A stretch of 64,000 nt of DNA from Chlorops oryzae (Eukaryota > Arthropoda > Insecta > Diptera > Chloropidae). The DNA lies in contig CM035808.1 in NCBI GenBank assembly GCA_020466095.1, positions 47,966,663 through 48,030,662 on the forward strand, read 5' to 3'. Made by a program: the position numbers and the translations under genes. Of this stretch, positions 27,301 to 35,244 are shown piece by piece. Position 1 is the first letter of the stretch, and every line of letters begins with the position of its first letter. The notes below the pieces were generated by a model. The model was not told the origin of the DNA. It saw only the letters and a list, made by a program, of their open reading frames with translations, and did no database searches.

Positions 27301-30300
27301 AAATTTATTTGTCCAATGGAAATTGCCCTGCTGTGATTACTTTTGTTTCGGGTGTTCGAGAGATTGATTGTTGGTTGGACCTCATTGATGTGAACTGAAG
27401 TTTTAAAAAGTGCATTTTTGAGATATCGTTAGTGTTCCAATGACGTTTTCTCTTTCATTATTTCATTGCCTTTTCATAGCCTCGGCATATGAAACTAACG
27501 CATAACGAACTAATTTAGTGAGTGAGTGTCAAAGTGGCCAGTCGTCCCGGGTGCCAGATCATAAATTAATTTTTATAAAGTTCTTTCTATTTATTTAGGA
27601 CCATTATTCCCCCATTTTACCCCGGGCGCTGAAATGTCTCGCTACGCCATTGCTATTGACTAAACCTATGTTTGAAGCATCATCTAATTGTTTTCTCTTC
27701 TAAATGGCTCCATAACTCGAAGAAAAATCAATTACCTCAAGTTGACACCCGACTCCGATTTCTCACCTGCAATCCAAGAGTAATGCGTAGTCCTTTTTAC
27801 CCGCTATCGAAATCATTTGATCCATTATTCCGCAGGGCATGCCGACGAATGTATGCTCAGCCTTTTGACAAATCAAAGCACGCTTGGCGTCACTGAAAAT
27901 GCAAAATTGAAGAGGATCAAGCAAAGCTCCAGCGTTTATGAATAAATGCACTTGTTTCCCTTTCTACTTCCACTTTACCATAACTTGACGCTCTGTTTGT
28001 TTGTTTGTTTGTTCGTTCGTTCGTTCGTTCGTTCGTCTGTCCGTCCGTTCGTTTGTGAGTGGACGTCAATCGGTTACTTAATTTTCATAAGTCATAAACT
28101 TTTGATTTACACTCGAGTGCACTCACCTTTCCACTTTGTGTCCAGTAAGTTGTTCCAAAAATGTCAACACAGCGCATTCGAGTGCAGCGCTGGATGAGAG
28201 GCCGGCGCCCACGGGAACATTAGTTGCAATAACGGCATTGAAGCCCTTCGTAACGCTCAACTCCTGCGCGCCGAAACCGTGAATGACTCCTTTAACGTAG
28301 TTAGCCCATCTGTGAAATCGAATTGCAGTTAGCTAGTTGCATTCGCATTTAGTCCAAAAGTTGAAAGTCAAAAGTCGAAGAGTTCAAAGTTAGTAAAATG
28401 AAATGAAAGGTGCAAAAAACCGGCCAATTATACTTGGAACCTGTCTAAAACTACAAGGGCACTTTAAAAAGATTTAAGGTAAAAAAAAAAAAAGAGAAAT
28501 TTTTAATTTTTCTCTTCTGTTCCATGCTTTCATCACGATAAGAGAAATATTTTTGTATGCAACTAAATTTTGTAGCTATTGAATGGAAAATTGTTGTAAA
28601 ATTTCTGAAGTGTCCTTTTATAAAGCATTTTTGGAACAAGAATTAGTGCTGTTGGAGAATTTTCATTTCGTTTGGAGTGGGTAGTTGAAAATTGTTCTCT
28701 TTCATTTTAGATTTCTAGCCATATTTCTATGAGCAAGTGAACGATTATATTTGAGCCTCTTGACTTTGGTATTAGCTTTTGTGCAACCATGAGGATTTGC
28801 TCTGTTCCGAAAAATCGTGAGCAGGCTTACTCCTGAAAGCCAGTGACGAATTGGCGGTAAGCTTTTTAATCAATGGAATTTATTCTGCTGAAGAGATTCA
28901 ATTTAAAAGGGCAAAGAATAGAGCCAGAGTCATCCATTGTTCCCATGTTTTTATACCCAGCGTAAGCGGGGTATATTAGTTTTGTGAAAATCTTGTAACA
29001 GCCAAAACTAAGCTCCGTAGATATAGACATATATATTTACAATATTCTTGATCTGGATCAAAACCTGAATCGATTTAGACATGTCCGTCTGTCCATCCGT
29101 CCGTGGTCGGATCTCCGCCGAAACGGCTGAACCAATCAAGTCGAAATTTGGCAAAAAGGAATATTGGGGGTTATTTATAATCTTAAATAAAAATAGGAGA
29201 CATCCGCCCACTTCCACGCCCACAAATGAATTTTGTGTGTTTTCAGTAAAATGCTTGTAACTTGCGAACCACTCAACACATTTCATTGATATTTCGTGTA
29301 CTGGTAAACTACGTAAAGGGACATATCGTGGAAAAAATGGAAGCCGTTCTCCTAGAGCCACGCCCACAAATAAAGGTTTATCGTAACTTATGAAGTAAAA
29401 AGCGTAGGAGCTTCAAATTCACAACATAGGTTGACCAAGACGAATGAAAGGTGTAGGGAAAAAATGTATGTGGCCCGCCCACTTCCACGCCCACAAATGG
29501 AGAGGCAAAATATAGTGCACCAATAATGTCGGGACGCTGGGTATTTCAAAGTCGGGCTTGACCGACTTTAGCTTTCTTACTTGTTATACCTTTTCCGAAG
29601 GAAAGGGTATATTAAGTTTGGCACGGAGTATGTAACATGCCAAAAGAGTCGCGATAGATATAGACATATATATATATTAGGGCTATAAAAATTATTCGAA
29701 TAGTTCGAATGTTCGAATTCTCGAACTTTCGAATCTCGATTTTATGTACGATTCTCAATCGAATAGCACTATTCGAATAGTTGACATACTGCGATTATTC
29801 GAATAGTTGTTAGAATTCGAATGTTCGGATTCGTTCAAAATCGAATGATCGAAGCAACCGGAACTTGTCATGACACATACCTTTTCCTCAGCCTAAAATA
29901 TGTTAAAACATTACCTTAACGAAAATTCCTGCCGTTTTCGTTGTTCTAGCTTGGATATCTAGCTATACCTTATCTGTACTTCGATTTAGCTTTTAAACTC
30001 GAGATTATTATTAAGCACAAAATTTACGCGGATGGTGGTCATGGTCAAATTTTAACCGTTAGAGGTAATTTTGTCTAGCAGCGAAATACTCAATTCAAAA
30101 TAGTGAAAATCAAATTTTTGCGAATTTCGCGAATGGTGGTCTTAATCAAATTTTAACCTTAAACAACCAAATTTCCAAAATAACTGGGAAGAAGAAAAAA
30201 TTTTTATCCAGGAAAAAATTAAAAAAAGGTGGTTTTTTAAATTCGAAATTATACCCAAAGGGATACGAAAACGAATTTTTTTTTGCAAAGTTTTTCACAT

Positions 30301-32901
30301 TGGACTTATTCAAACCAAATTTCAAAATAACCGGGAAATTAATGTTAAAAGTTATAGGGGAAAAACCATTTAAAAATTTAATTTTGAAATTTAAATTTTC
30401 CCAATTAAAGGAGGGTTGCAATTTTAAGCCGGGAATTACTTATTTACTAAAAAATTTCGAATTTTCAAGTTGCCGATAACGAATTTTTTTTCCGTTTTCA
30501 ATAATTGGAAAGTTTTTAAAAAATTGAATTAAAATTTGGTAAAAACGTGTGAAAATAAATGGGAAATTAATGTTCCAATAAAATATTAAAAATTTTTTGA
30601 ATTAAAGGGTTTGCAAAAGGAATTGAATTAAGCCAAGTCTGTTGTCTTCTTCGTTGTCGTCCTTTCTGTTGTTTCTTCCGCTTTCAATTTAGGGCGAATT
30701 TTCCCTAAGAAATGAAAATATTCAATTAAAATTTGGCTGGAATTGAACCATTAAAGTCCGAAAAATGCTCAAATTTTTTTCTGTTTCGGGTCGGGGAATG
30801 GTCAGAAGTTTCTTCCGTTTCCTTCGTTTTTCCGTGAATTTAATTTTTCTAATTTACTCCCAAGCCATTGAAAATTTTTGTTTGGCTACTTGAACCTTAA
30901 ATTTCCGAAAAAAATTGCAACAAATTTTTCGTATTTTTGGGTCTAATCCTCAAATTTAAAAAAAACACTCTTTTCCTTAATTTTTTACTAATACAAAAGT
31001 TTTTTTTTTGTTCTTCTTGGTTGTTAATTTTGCCGAAAAAAAATTCGCACCTTATTTGGTTAACTTTTACCATTGGCCACCTTTCCAAATTCGCAAAAAT
31101 TTTTTTTTTCCTTTTTGGTTGGGTTTTTGCCGCCAAAAAAATGTCCTTAAGGTTAAAATTTTGACCATGGCCACCATTTCGCGAAATTCGCAAAAATTTT
31201 ATTTTCACTATTTTAATTGAGGTTTTCGCAGCTAGAAAAAATGTCCTCTAACGGTTAAAATTTGACCATGACCACCATTCGCGAAATTCGCAAAAATTTT
31301 ATTTTCACTATTTTAATTGAGGTTTTCGCAGCTAGAAAAAATGTCCTCTAACGGTTAAAATTTGACCATGACCACCATTCGCGAAATTCGCAAAAAATTT
31401 TATTTTCACTATTTTAAATTGAGGTTTTCGCAGCTAGACAAAATGTCCTCTAACGGTTAAAATTTTGACCATGACCACCATTCGCGAAATTTCGCAAAAA
31501 ATTTTAATTTTCACTTTTTTAAATTGAGTATTTTGCAGCTAGAAAAATGTCCTTCTAACGGTTAAAATTTGACCATGACCACCATTCGCGAAATTCGCAA
31601 AAAATTTGATTTTCACTATTTTTAAAAATTGAGTATTTCGCAGCTAACAAAAAGTCCTCAACGGTTAAAATTTGACCATGACCACCATTCGCGAAATTCG
31701 CAAAAAATTTGATTTTCACTATTTTAAATTGAGTATTTCGCAGCTAGACAAAATGTCCTCTAACGGTTAAAATTTGACCATACTCACCATCCGCGAAAAT
31801 TTTGTACTTAATAATAATCTCGAGTTATAGAAGCTAAATCGAAGTACAGATAAGGTATAAATAGATATCCAAGCTAGACAACGAAAACGGCAGGAATTTT
31901 TGTTAAGGTAATGTTTTAACATATTTCAGGCTGAGGAAAAGGTATGTGTGCAATCGGCTTAGCCGATGTAAACTTCTTCACTTGTTTTTTTCTGTTTTTA
32001 AAAAACTCCTGTTGATATTAAAGTGACTGCCATGGAGTTATTCTACAATGAACGAAGTTCATTCAGTGAACGAAAGAAAGAAACCATAGCAGGAGGCATG
32101 CGAAAAAAATGGCCAACTCTATTCAAGAGTCTGAAAATGAATTGTCGTTGCAATTGCTCGACAGTTGGATGCACAGCCTGCATGGCCATGGTCAACGATT
32201 CAGAAAGAAGAAAACCTAAATGAAGAAAAAAAATTTTCACTTTTTATAGAAAGCATGCTTTAAGTCTAATTGAAGTAAATGTAGAAGAGCAAGTCATTTT
32301 GCAGCTTACTTTGGCTTGCCGACTTTCAACTCCGCCAAACTGAAGTTCGTCCGCAGTGGCTCATCGGCACCGGCACAGCATGTTGTTATATCGACATTAG
32401 TGTCCGTGCGTCGACCTCCGACGATAATCGTAGCCATTGGCAATGCCTGCGCTCAAAATAAAAGAAAAAAATAAAACGAAATAAATTGAAATGAAATGAA
32501 AGCCAAGGAGTCGACGTAAAGGAAGGAAAGGATTGAATGAGTGAAATGCAAATGAAACATAAAATTATAAAGTTCAAGTGGAAAAGTTTCGAACGGCCAT
32601 AGTCAAGTCTTTAGATTTTCCAGGCAGTTCGCTAATTGCTCGCTTGCTAATTAGAACTCGCCATTTTATATCGCCAGCATGTGCGAAGCTATGTATGTAC
32701 AGCATCGGCTAAGAGGACGGCAGGCAACAGTACTCACCATTGGCAGTACGAAACCATCGTTGTAGTCCACATGTTCACCAATCAAATTAACACGTCCGGG
32801 TGAACAGCTCGCTAGCTCCGGTTCGACATTGTAGGTTTGACGAAAAGCCATTTTCGCCATTTTCAGATTTCTTCATACGAAAGAAGTTCTGTGGTCGACA
32901 T
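5510..32901 (-). CDS. Galk: Galactokinase gene (seven coding exons)
   Basis: Galactokinase phosphorylates alpha-D-galactose at C1 with ATP, the first committed step of the Leloir pathway, in the cytosol. Joining 32738-32860, 32310-32446, 28127-28309, 27767-27892, 25047-25237, 11240-11352 and 5510-5806 (minus strand) gives an open 389-residue frame; animal GALK1 is about 390. Every exon junction keeps phase with GT...AG introns. Visible motifs are the galactokinase signature [16 protein letters not shown] (residues 21-36, catalytic Arg23), the GHMP ATP loop [11 protein letters not shown] (119-129), MPCGIMDQ with the catalytic Asp172, SEYPTRR (223-229), and the C-terminal [13 protein letters not shown] (330-342). 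Arg23 and Asp172 are 149 residues apart, as in the human enzyme. Introns of up to 13.7 kb are full of transposons. A likely upstream ATG at 32901 is out of frame by one base. I am sure of the family; expression is untested. Confidence 0.95.
5968..8102 (-). mobile_element. HINE/DINE-1-like element, family 1, with nested MITE
   Basis: In reverse orientation, 5968 starts with CAAGTTAGGGTGTTATAA followed by a hairpin (CAGGCGGGCCTG), the 3' end of this family. At 8020-8102 the reversed 5' end shows TATACCCG, the ACACAGAGAG part and the CCAGTCGAAATAG block. The orientations agree, so one element interrupted by 6787-7833 is likely. The middle parts are diverged, so two separate fragments remain possible. 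It lies in galactokinase intron 6. Confidence 0.6.
6787..7833. mobile_element. TA-flanked TIR element with about 50-bp TIRs
   Basis: The left end TGGGGCAAAACACGTCAAGT and the right end, reversed TGGGCCAAAACACGTCAAGT, match through about 50 bp with few changes. TA borders each end (6785-6786, 7834-7835). The 1047-bp interior holds short direct repeats around GGCGTGCAATA (7217-7290) and no transposase. It is a Tc1/mariner-type non-autonomous element inside galactokinase intron 6. Confidence 0.75.
8103..11239. other. Galactokinase intron 6, unannotated part
   Basis: Intronic sequence, AT-rich, with T-rich runs (9058-9120). I recognise no gene or TIR element. Confidence 0.4.
11240..11352 (-). 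CDS. Galk: Galactokinase exon 6
   Basis: It encodes [19 protein letters not shown], the helix that precedes the C-terminal lobe in this family. The acceptor is ATTACAG. The donor is GTGATA, weak at positions +4 to +6, but it is the only one that keeps phase 0 into exon 7 (FTK followed by MGELMTKSH). Confidence 0.9.
12245..12420. repeat. (GA)n microsatellite
   Basis: About 85 bp of uninterrupted GA, then imperfect GAGAGCGA/GAGGGAGA extensions. It lies in galactokinase intron 5. All the long Ser/Leu- or Arg/Glu-only reading frames over it are translations of the repeat and not genes. GAGA-factor binding is possible from sequence alone, but unproven. Confidence 0.95.
13303..13340. repeat. (CA)n followed by (GC)n tract
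   Basis: About 17 bp of CA dinucleotides running into a GCGCGCGGGCGCGCGAG stretch, potentially Z-DNA forming, in galactokinase intron 5. Confidence 0.85.
13400..15447. other. Galactokinase intron 5, unannotated part
   Basis: Intronic sequence. The short frames give low-complexity Phe/Leu-rich products and show no support as coding. Confidence 0.4.
15448..15690. repeat. Two diverged copies of a GGCGTGGCC-type repeat
   Basis: TTTTGGGTTGTAT.GAGAGT.GGCGGT.GGCGTGGCC occurs at about 15450 and again at about 15580, some 130 bp apart. The GGCGTGG motif resembles the CCACGCCCAC blocks of HINE/DINE-1 elements, so this is probably an old HINE fragment in reverse orientation. Confidence 0.5.
16442..17646. 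mobile_element. TA-flanked element with TTCGTA/TACGAA arrays and cargo
   Basis: Comparison with uninterrupted HINE copies places the insertion exactly between the TA dinucleotides 16440-16441 and 17647-17648. The ends are CACAGAAAATAAAATTTAG and, reversed, CACTCAAAATAAAATTGCG. Both arms (16470-16880, 17330-17640) hold dozens of short units built on TACGAA or TTCGTA. The middle (about 16900-17300) has different composition and contains an intron-bearing gene fragment. There is no transposase. Confidence 0.8.
16990..17190 (+). pseudogene. Captured exon-intron-exon fragment inside a MITE
   Basis: An open stretch reads [18 protein letters not shown] up to a donor GTAAGC at 17091. A 69-bp intron follows, with a pyrimidine-rich tract and TTCCACAG at 17160. 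The frame then continues [10 protein letters not shown] and stops at 17191. AATAAA-like signals follow (near 17245 and 17278). This is the layout of a real gene 3' end with a typical short fly intron. The parent gene is not recognised. It could also be a tiny gene of the element itself. Confidence 0.45.
17955..19182. other. Galactokinase intron 5, unannotated part
   Basis: AT-rich intron sequence without recognised elements. Confidence 0.4.
19183..20089. mobile_element. hAT-like non-autonomous element with perfect 8-bp TSD
   Basis: The ends are TAGGGTTGTAAAA (19183) and its complement TTTTTACAACCCTA (ending 20089). Both are flanked by ATTTGAAC (19175-19182 and 20090-20097), a perfect 8-bp duplication as expected for hAT transposons. 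Both arms carry repeated AATCGATT-type motifs. No transposase is visible. A LINE 3' end is inserted at 19519-19815. Confidence 0.88.
19519..19815 (+). mobile_element. 5'-truncated non-LTR retrotransposon 3' end
   Basis: Sixty-five codons plus a stop (19519-19716) read as the C-terminal Cys/His segment of a LINE reverse transcriptase protein: [11 protein letters not shown], then HLKCHCPSL, then a helix ending [14 protein letters not shown] 3' UTR follows, ending in CTAACCTAACCTTACCTAAC. The second copy of the host hAT element (near 22990) lacks this segment, which confirms an insertion. Jockey/R1-like superfamily membership is inferred from the HLxCxCPxL tail; clade not determined. Confidence 0.75.
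20375..20860. repeat. Diverged direct and inverted repeats around TTTTGAGTT
   Basis: Two direct copies of about 170 bp (near 20505-20690 and 20695-20850) share CTACCT..A.GAAAAAT, GAC.CTGCGACG and GCGTTTTCTGAAAAAT blocks, each followed by ATTTTGAGTT. An inverted partial copy precedes them (20390-20470). Unclassified repeat in galactokinase intron 5. Confidence 0.55.
20861..22310. other. Galactokinase intron 5, unannotated part
   Basis: No TIR element recognised. A stretch at 21390-21550 stays open in two plus-strand frames after a TTTCAG, but I could not tie it to any protein. Confidence 0.35.
22473..22850. mobile_element. MITE, TIR GTTCAGACGGCA, TSD TAA
   Basis: The left end TGCTATGTTCAGACGGCA and the right end, reversed AGTCATGTTCAGACGGCA, are inverted repeats. 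TAA is present on both sides (22470-22472, 22851-22853). The related hAT-like copy at 19183 has the empty site (AGTAACAG). A 3-bp TAA target is typical of PIF/Harbinger elements. Confidence 0.75.
23146..23655. mobile_element. Second MITE of the GTTCAGACGGCA family, TSD TAA
   Basis: It begins TGCTATGTTCAGACGGCA and ends with CCGTCTGAGCATGACA. TAA flanks it on both sides (23143-23145, 23656-23658), and the empty site (TTTAACATCG) is in the other hAT-like copy near 19964. It shares with 22473-22850 an internal AGACCCTTCTT block in the opposite orientation. Confidence 0.72.
23968..24018. mobile_element. Right-end fragment of the TA/CTCAGTG element family
   Basis: GGGCGCATTGTTGCCC, CCCTTTTAAAAAAATCAGGG and TTCGTTCGCTCAGTG before TA closely match the right end of the complete element at 35365-35980. 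The left part is missing. Confidence 0.5.
24020..25040. other. Galactokinase intron 5, part nearest exon 5
   Basis: No element recognised. A minus-strand stretch near 24290-24380 ([20 protein letters not shown]) has coding-like composition but no splice or homology support. Confidence 0.35.
25047..25237 (-). CDS. Galk: Galactokinase exon 5
   Basis: It encodes [19 protein letters not shown] and [20 protein letters not shown], conserved in animal galactokinases. The acceptor is TTTTGCAG, the donor GTAATT, and the exon ends one base into a codon. Confidence 0.95.
25238..27530. other. Galactokinase intron 4, unannotated part
   Basis: AT-rich intron. A CTCTCAGTG followed by TA at about 26248-26258 looks like an isolated right end of the TA/CTCAGTG element family. 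A short (ACAG)n lies near 26490-26530. Confidence 0.4.
27539..27652. mobile_element. hAT-type MITE remnant
   Basis: The right end reads, reversed, CAATGGCGTAGCGAGACAT. This closely matches the left end of the complete 163-bp hAT MITE at 57839 (CAGTGGCGTAGCGAGACAT). The GCGCCCGGGG core is shared. The left end is diverged and no target duplication is clear. It lies in galactokinase intron 4. Confidence 0.5.
27767..27892 (-). CDS. Galk: Galactokinase exon 4 (catalytic Asp)
   Basis: It encodes [19 protein letters not shown], with the catalytic Asp in GIMDQ, and ALLLDCR across the junction. The acceptor is TTTTCAG, the donor GTGAGA. Confidence 0.95.
27993..28056. repeat. (TTTG)n/(TTCG)n tetranucleotide repeat
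   Basis: Five GTTT units run into GTTC units and then GTCC-type units, 70 bp downstream of exon 3 within the 234-bp intron 3 of galactokinase. Confidence 0.85.
28127..28309 (-). CDS. Galk: Galactokinase exon 3 (ATP loop)
   Basis: It encodes WANYVKGVI and the GHMP phosphate-binding loop [13 protein letters not shown]. The acceptor is TTCACAG and the donor GTGAGT. It takes one base to finish a Lys codon and leaves two. Confidence 0.95.
28953..29583 (+). mobile_element. HINE/DINE-1-like element, family 2
   Basis: It starts TATACCCAGCGTAAGCGG, has the GACATGTCCGTCTGTCC block and two CCACGCCCACAAA blocks, and ends with CGCTGGGTATT (the subterminal inverted repeat), the hairpin AAGTCGG...CCGACTT and CTTTCTTACTTG. 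These are the diagnostic parts of Helentron-associated INE elements. It is full length and sits in galactokinase intron 2, joined end to end with a family 3 element. Confidence 0.85.
29681..29878. repeat. TAGGGCTATAAAAATT repeat with ATTCGAAT motifs (copy 1)
   Basis: About 200 bp that begins AGGGCTATAAAAATTATTC and contains repeated TATTCGAATAGTT/GTTCGAAT units, ending near CTTGTCATGAC. The same unit occurs at 45533-45725 and 49757-49950. The start resembles the TAGGGTTGTAAAA hAT-like ends, so it may be a truncated hAT MITE. Confidence 0.6.
31150..31800. repeat. About six 101-bp-type monomers (reverse orientation)
   Basis: Repeated units each contain CCACCATTCGCGAAATTCGC, TTTTCACTATTTTAA, TCGCAGCTAGA and ATGTCCTCTAACGG. 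They are the reverse complement of the monomer in the large array at 50207-53118, here with many one-base indels. Confidence 0.85.
32310..32446 (-). CDS. Galk: Galactokinase exon 2
   Basis: It encodes [15 protein letters not shown] and [18 protein letters not shown], matching the position of the GADEP motif in animal galactokinases. The acceptor is GCGCAG, the donor is GTAAGC, and the exon ends two bases into a codon. Confidence 0.93.
32738..32901 (-). CDS. Galk: Galactokinase exon 1
   Basis: It encodes the N-terminus and the sugar-binding signature [15 protein letters not shown]. The donor is GTGAGT at 32737-32732, directly after the ATG of LPM (phase 0). In the frame of the signature the first ATG is at 32860, after an in-frame stop. 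A second ATG at 32901 has a better fly context (CAAG before ATG) and reads [12 protein letters not shown] in the frame that would align with other galactokinases, but it hits a TGA unless one base is gained near 32863. Confidence 0.9.
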
Positions 32902-32984
32902 CTTGAATGCTTGACGATGTTGCTGAGCACTGAAAGTTACAACTTAATACCGACGAATGGAAATAATTACTTTGGTGGAAGTTT

Positions 32985-34839
32985 TCGTTTTTTATGTTTT
33001 TCCTAATTTTTTCTTTTTTTTTTTTATCTTTCGGTTCAACTTTATGTAGTTTACGCTGAAAGCGTTGACAACCTTCTGAATCCAAAATGAAATGCTTCAC
33101 TTTTGTTTAAACGCTTGGACTGCTTTCCTGTGTAGCTTGAAACACTTCAATGAGGTACTTAAGATTTTCAATTCATATTTTATTATTTTTTCGTTTTTCT
33201 TTAGACTATCTTCCGCTTTGATTCTAAATAGACGAAGTTGTTGGGAATTTTCTTAACCTCCTAAAAGCACTCATAATTAAGTAGGTTTCGCACGCCGAGT
33301 GCATCTGAATTGCATTCGAATCGGGTCATTCGAATGCTTCATGCACATGAATCTATCACGAAACCCAACCGCTTCAGGCAACGAAACAGAAAAAAAACAA
33401 AAACGAAGACACTGCTCTCTCACTCTCAGACGTTTAATATTTTAATATATCAATTAAAAATGTTTCGTATATTTACTATAAACACTAACAGAGTATTAAG
33501 AAGAGCTTTTAAGAGCGCACTTGAGTAATGTTTTTGATTTGACCGAATGCGCTTCCCACTCAAAAATTGAGTGCTTTCAATCGAAGATTATTTTTCTCAC
33601 TATTGGTTTTGAAGCACCGAAACTTTAAGATTGTTTTTCTAATATTGCTTTTAACTTCAATTGATTGATTCTTATTTTATAAATTTGATTGAAATATTTG
33701 AAAGAAGTTTTTTATTTTTTATTACTTTCAACGAAAACGAACACGAAGGTAAACCCAGATGCGAGACAGCCTTTTAAGTCAATCAACCGAAATATTTCGT
33801 GAGCGAATGTAATGTGCTGTCAACTTTTGCGATTGCTTGTGTGAGAGAAAAAATTTAAAACCGGCTTCCAAAGGGTTGAGTAACACATTTTGGCGCCTCG
33901 ATAAAAAGTTGTTTTGCGCAAAACATGATTAAAGGTTAACGGAACATCCGAAAAAAAGGAAGCATGTTTTTAAAAGGAAATTTTTTTCCCCGGGGTAGCG
34001 CCGAAGAGTTAAAAAAAAATTTTTTTTGTGGTTCTTTGAAGTCAAAAACGCAATCTTCGCTTAAAACTTAGGTTATTTTAATATTTTTAAATAAGAAAAA
34101 AAAAAAACGCTTCAGCGTTGCCTGCTGATTTATGTGTAGAAAAATTGAAGATAAAAATTCAAAACTTTTGGTCAAGTAAATTTTGCAGCATCGTGTTCAC
34201 CGACTTCAAAAAAGCCGTTTCCACAAAATCGAACTAAATTTTTTTAAAATCGAAAATGTCAAATAAAAAATCATGAGGTCCGCTAACTTGAACCGCTGTA
34301 TCTTCGTTAGTTTTAGCACGATTTACTTGAAATTTTTACACTTTAAATGTTGTAGATTCGGAAAAAAAAAAAAATAAAAAAAAACCCAACCCAAAATTTT
34401 ATTTTCAGTATATCAACTCCTTTAAACAAACTCACAAACAATTACTTCTGAGATCGAAAATGTATGCAAAGAGGCCCATTGAAACGGCAAAGCTGATAAC
34501 AAATTATCCAACTCACTTGTGCGTATTATGAAGAAAAGAGCCATTTGAAATACTCTCTCGGTCTCTCGCTTTCACTCGTGCTTCCTCTGGAGCGTCAATC
34601 GTCTCTTTGTTGATACTGCTGATAAGAGTTATCACTATTGCTGAGAAAGTTAACATAGCTGTTACACTCATAGCTGTCTCAAAATGTACATTTGCTCTCA
34701 AGTTAAACTCAAAGTGCTAAGCACGATCGGTTACACTCAAAAAATTATTCGTCCCAGTTTTAAGCAAATCATTTCCTCAAATTAAAAGCTACAAATTTTC
34801 CTGCCAATAAGTATAATTTTATTTGTTAAGCCAAGTGTC
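32985..34839. other. Upstream flank of galactokinase
   Basis: It holds the presumed galactokinase promoter just above 32901, but I can point to no clear initiator or DPE. A minus-strand frame at 34513-34701 ends at a possible GTGAGT donor (near 34512) and begins with a hydrophobic stretch. It has no other support. Confidence 0.35.
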
Positions 34840-35050
34840 GACTATAGAGTTTTTGAGGTAGAGAGTAGAGTGTAGTGTGTAGAGACTCTACGTTTGTTGT
34901 ATACACTGTAGACCGTTTCTACAATTCCACAGCTCTACGTAGAGCTGCCGTAGACATATTTAGAGTAGAGCTCTACTATGTGCTCTACAGCCTGTATACA
35001 CTGCAGAAGAATTTTTCTCTACTATAGAATCGTGTAGTAGAGCATAATCG
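34840..35050. repeat. Array of GTAGAG/CTCTAC palindromic motifs
   Basis: More than a dozen GTAGAG or CTCTAC units in both orientations within 210 bp, including GTAGAGACTCTAC and CTCTACGTAGAG. The layout resembles the motif-dense arms of the TIR elements nearby, but I could not define ends. Confidence 0.55.
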
Positions 35051-35244
35051 TATAGCTCGGCTATAACATCCGAGATTTTCAAAAATTTCAAAAATTAAAA
35101 GAAATTTTTTCAAATTCATTCCGTTAAAATGAGTCGTCGCCAAAAGCAAGTTTCTGCTGCCCTTGTTCTTTTGACTCAAGAAAAACTAGGAACTAAAAGA
35201 AAATGTTGGGAGCGTGACCCGATCGCTTAAGCTTTGGCTGAAAA

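Larger units (their letters stand above)
29585..31984 (+). mobile_element. HINE-like element, family 3, palindromic with 101-bp repeats
   Basis: It starts TATACCTTTTCCGAAGG and ends GGAAAAGGTATGTGTGC, hairpin ATCGGCTTAGCCGAT, then CTTCTTCACTTG. Inside, a reversed copy of the 3' half (about 29880-30150) faces a forward copy (about 31150-31960), each with 101-bp-type monomers, so the element is a large inverted repeat. The centre (30150-31150) is homopolymer-rich, unlike any other copy, and looks like poor consensus sequence. It occupies most of galactokinase intron 2. Confidence 0.7.

Noticed and set aside
34513..34701. Signal-peptide-like small exon ending at GTGAGT
   Set aside because: Only one weak donor and a chance hydrophobic run; no partner exon or homology.
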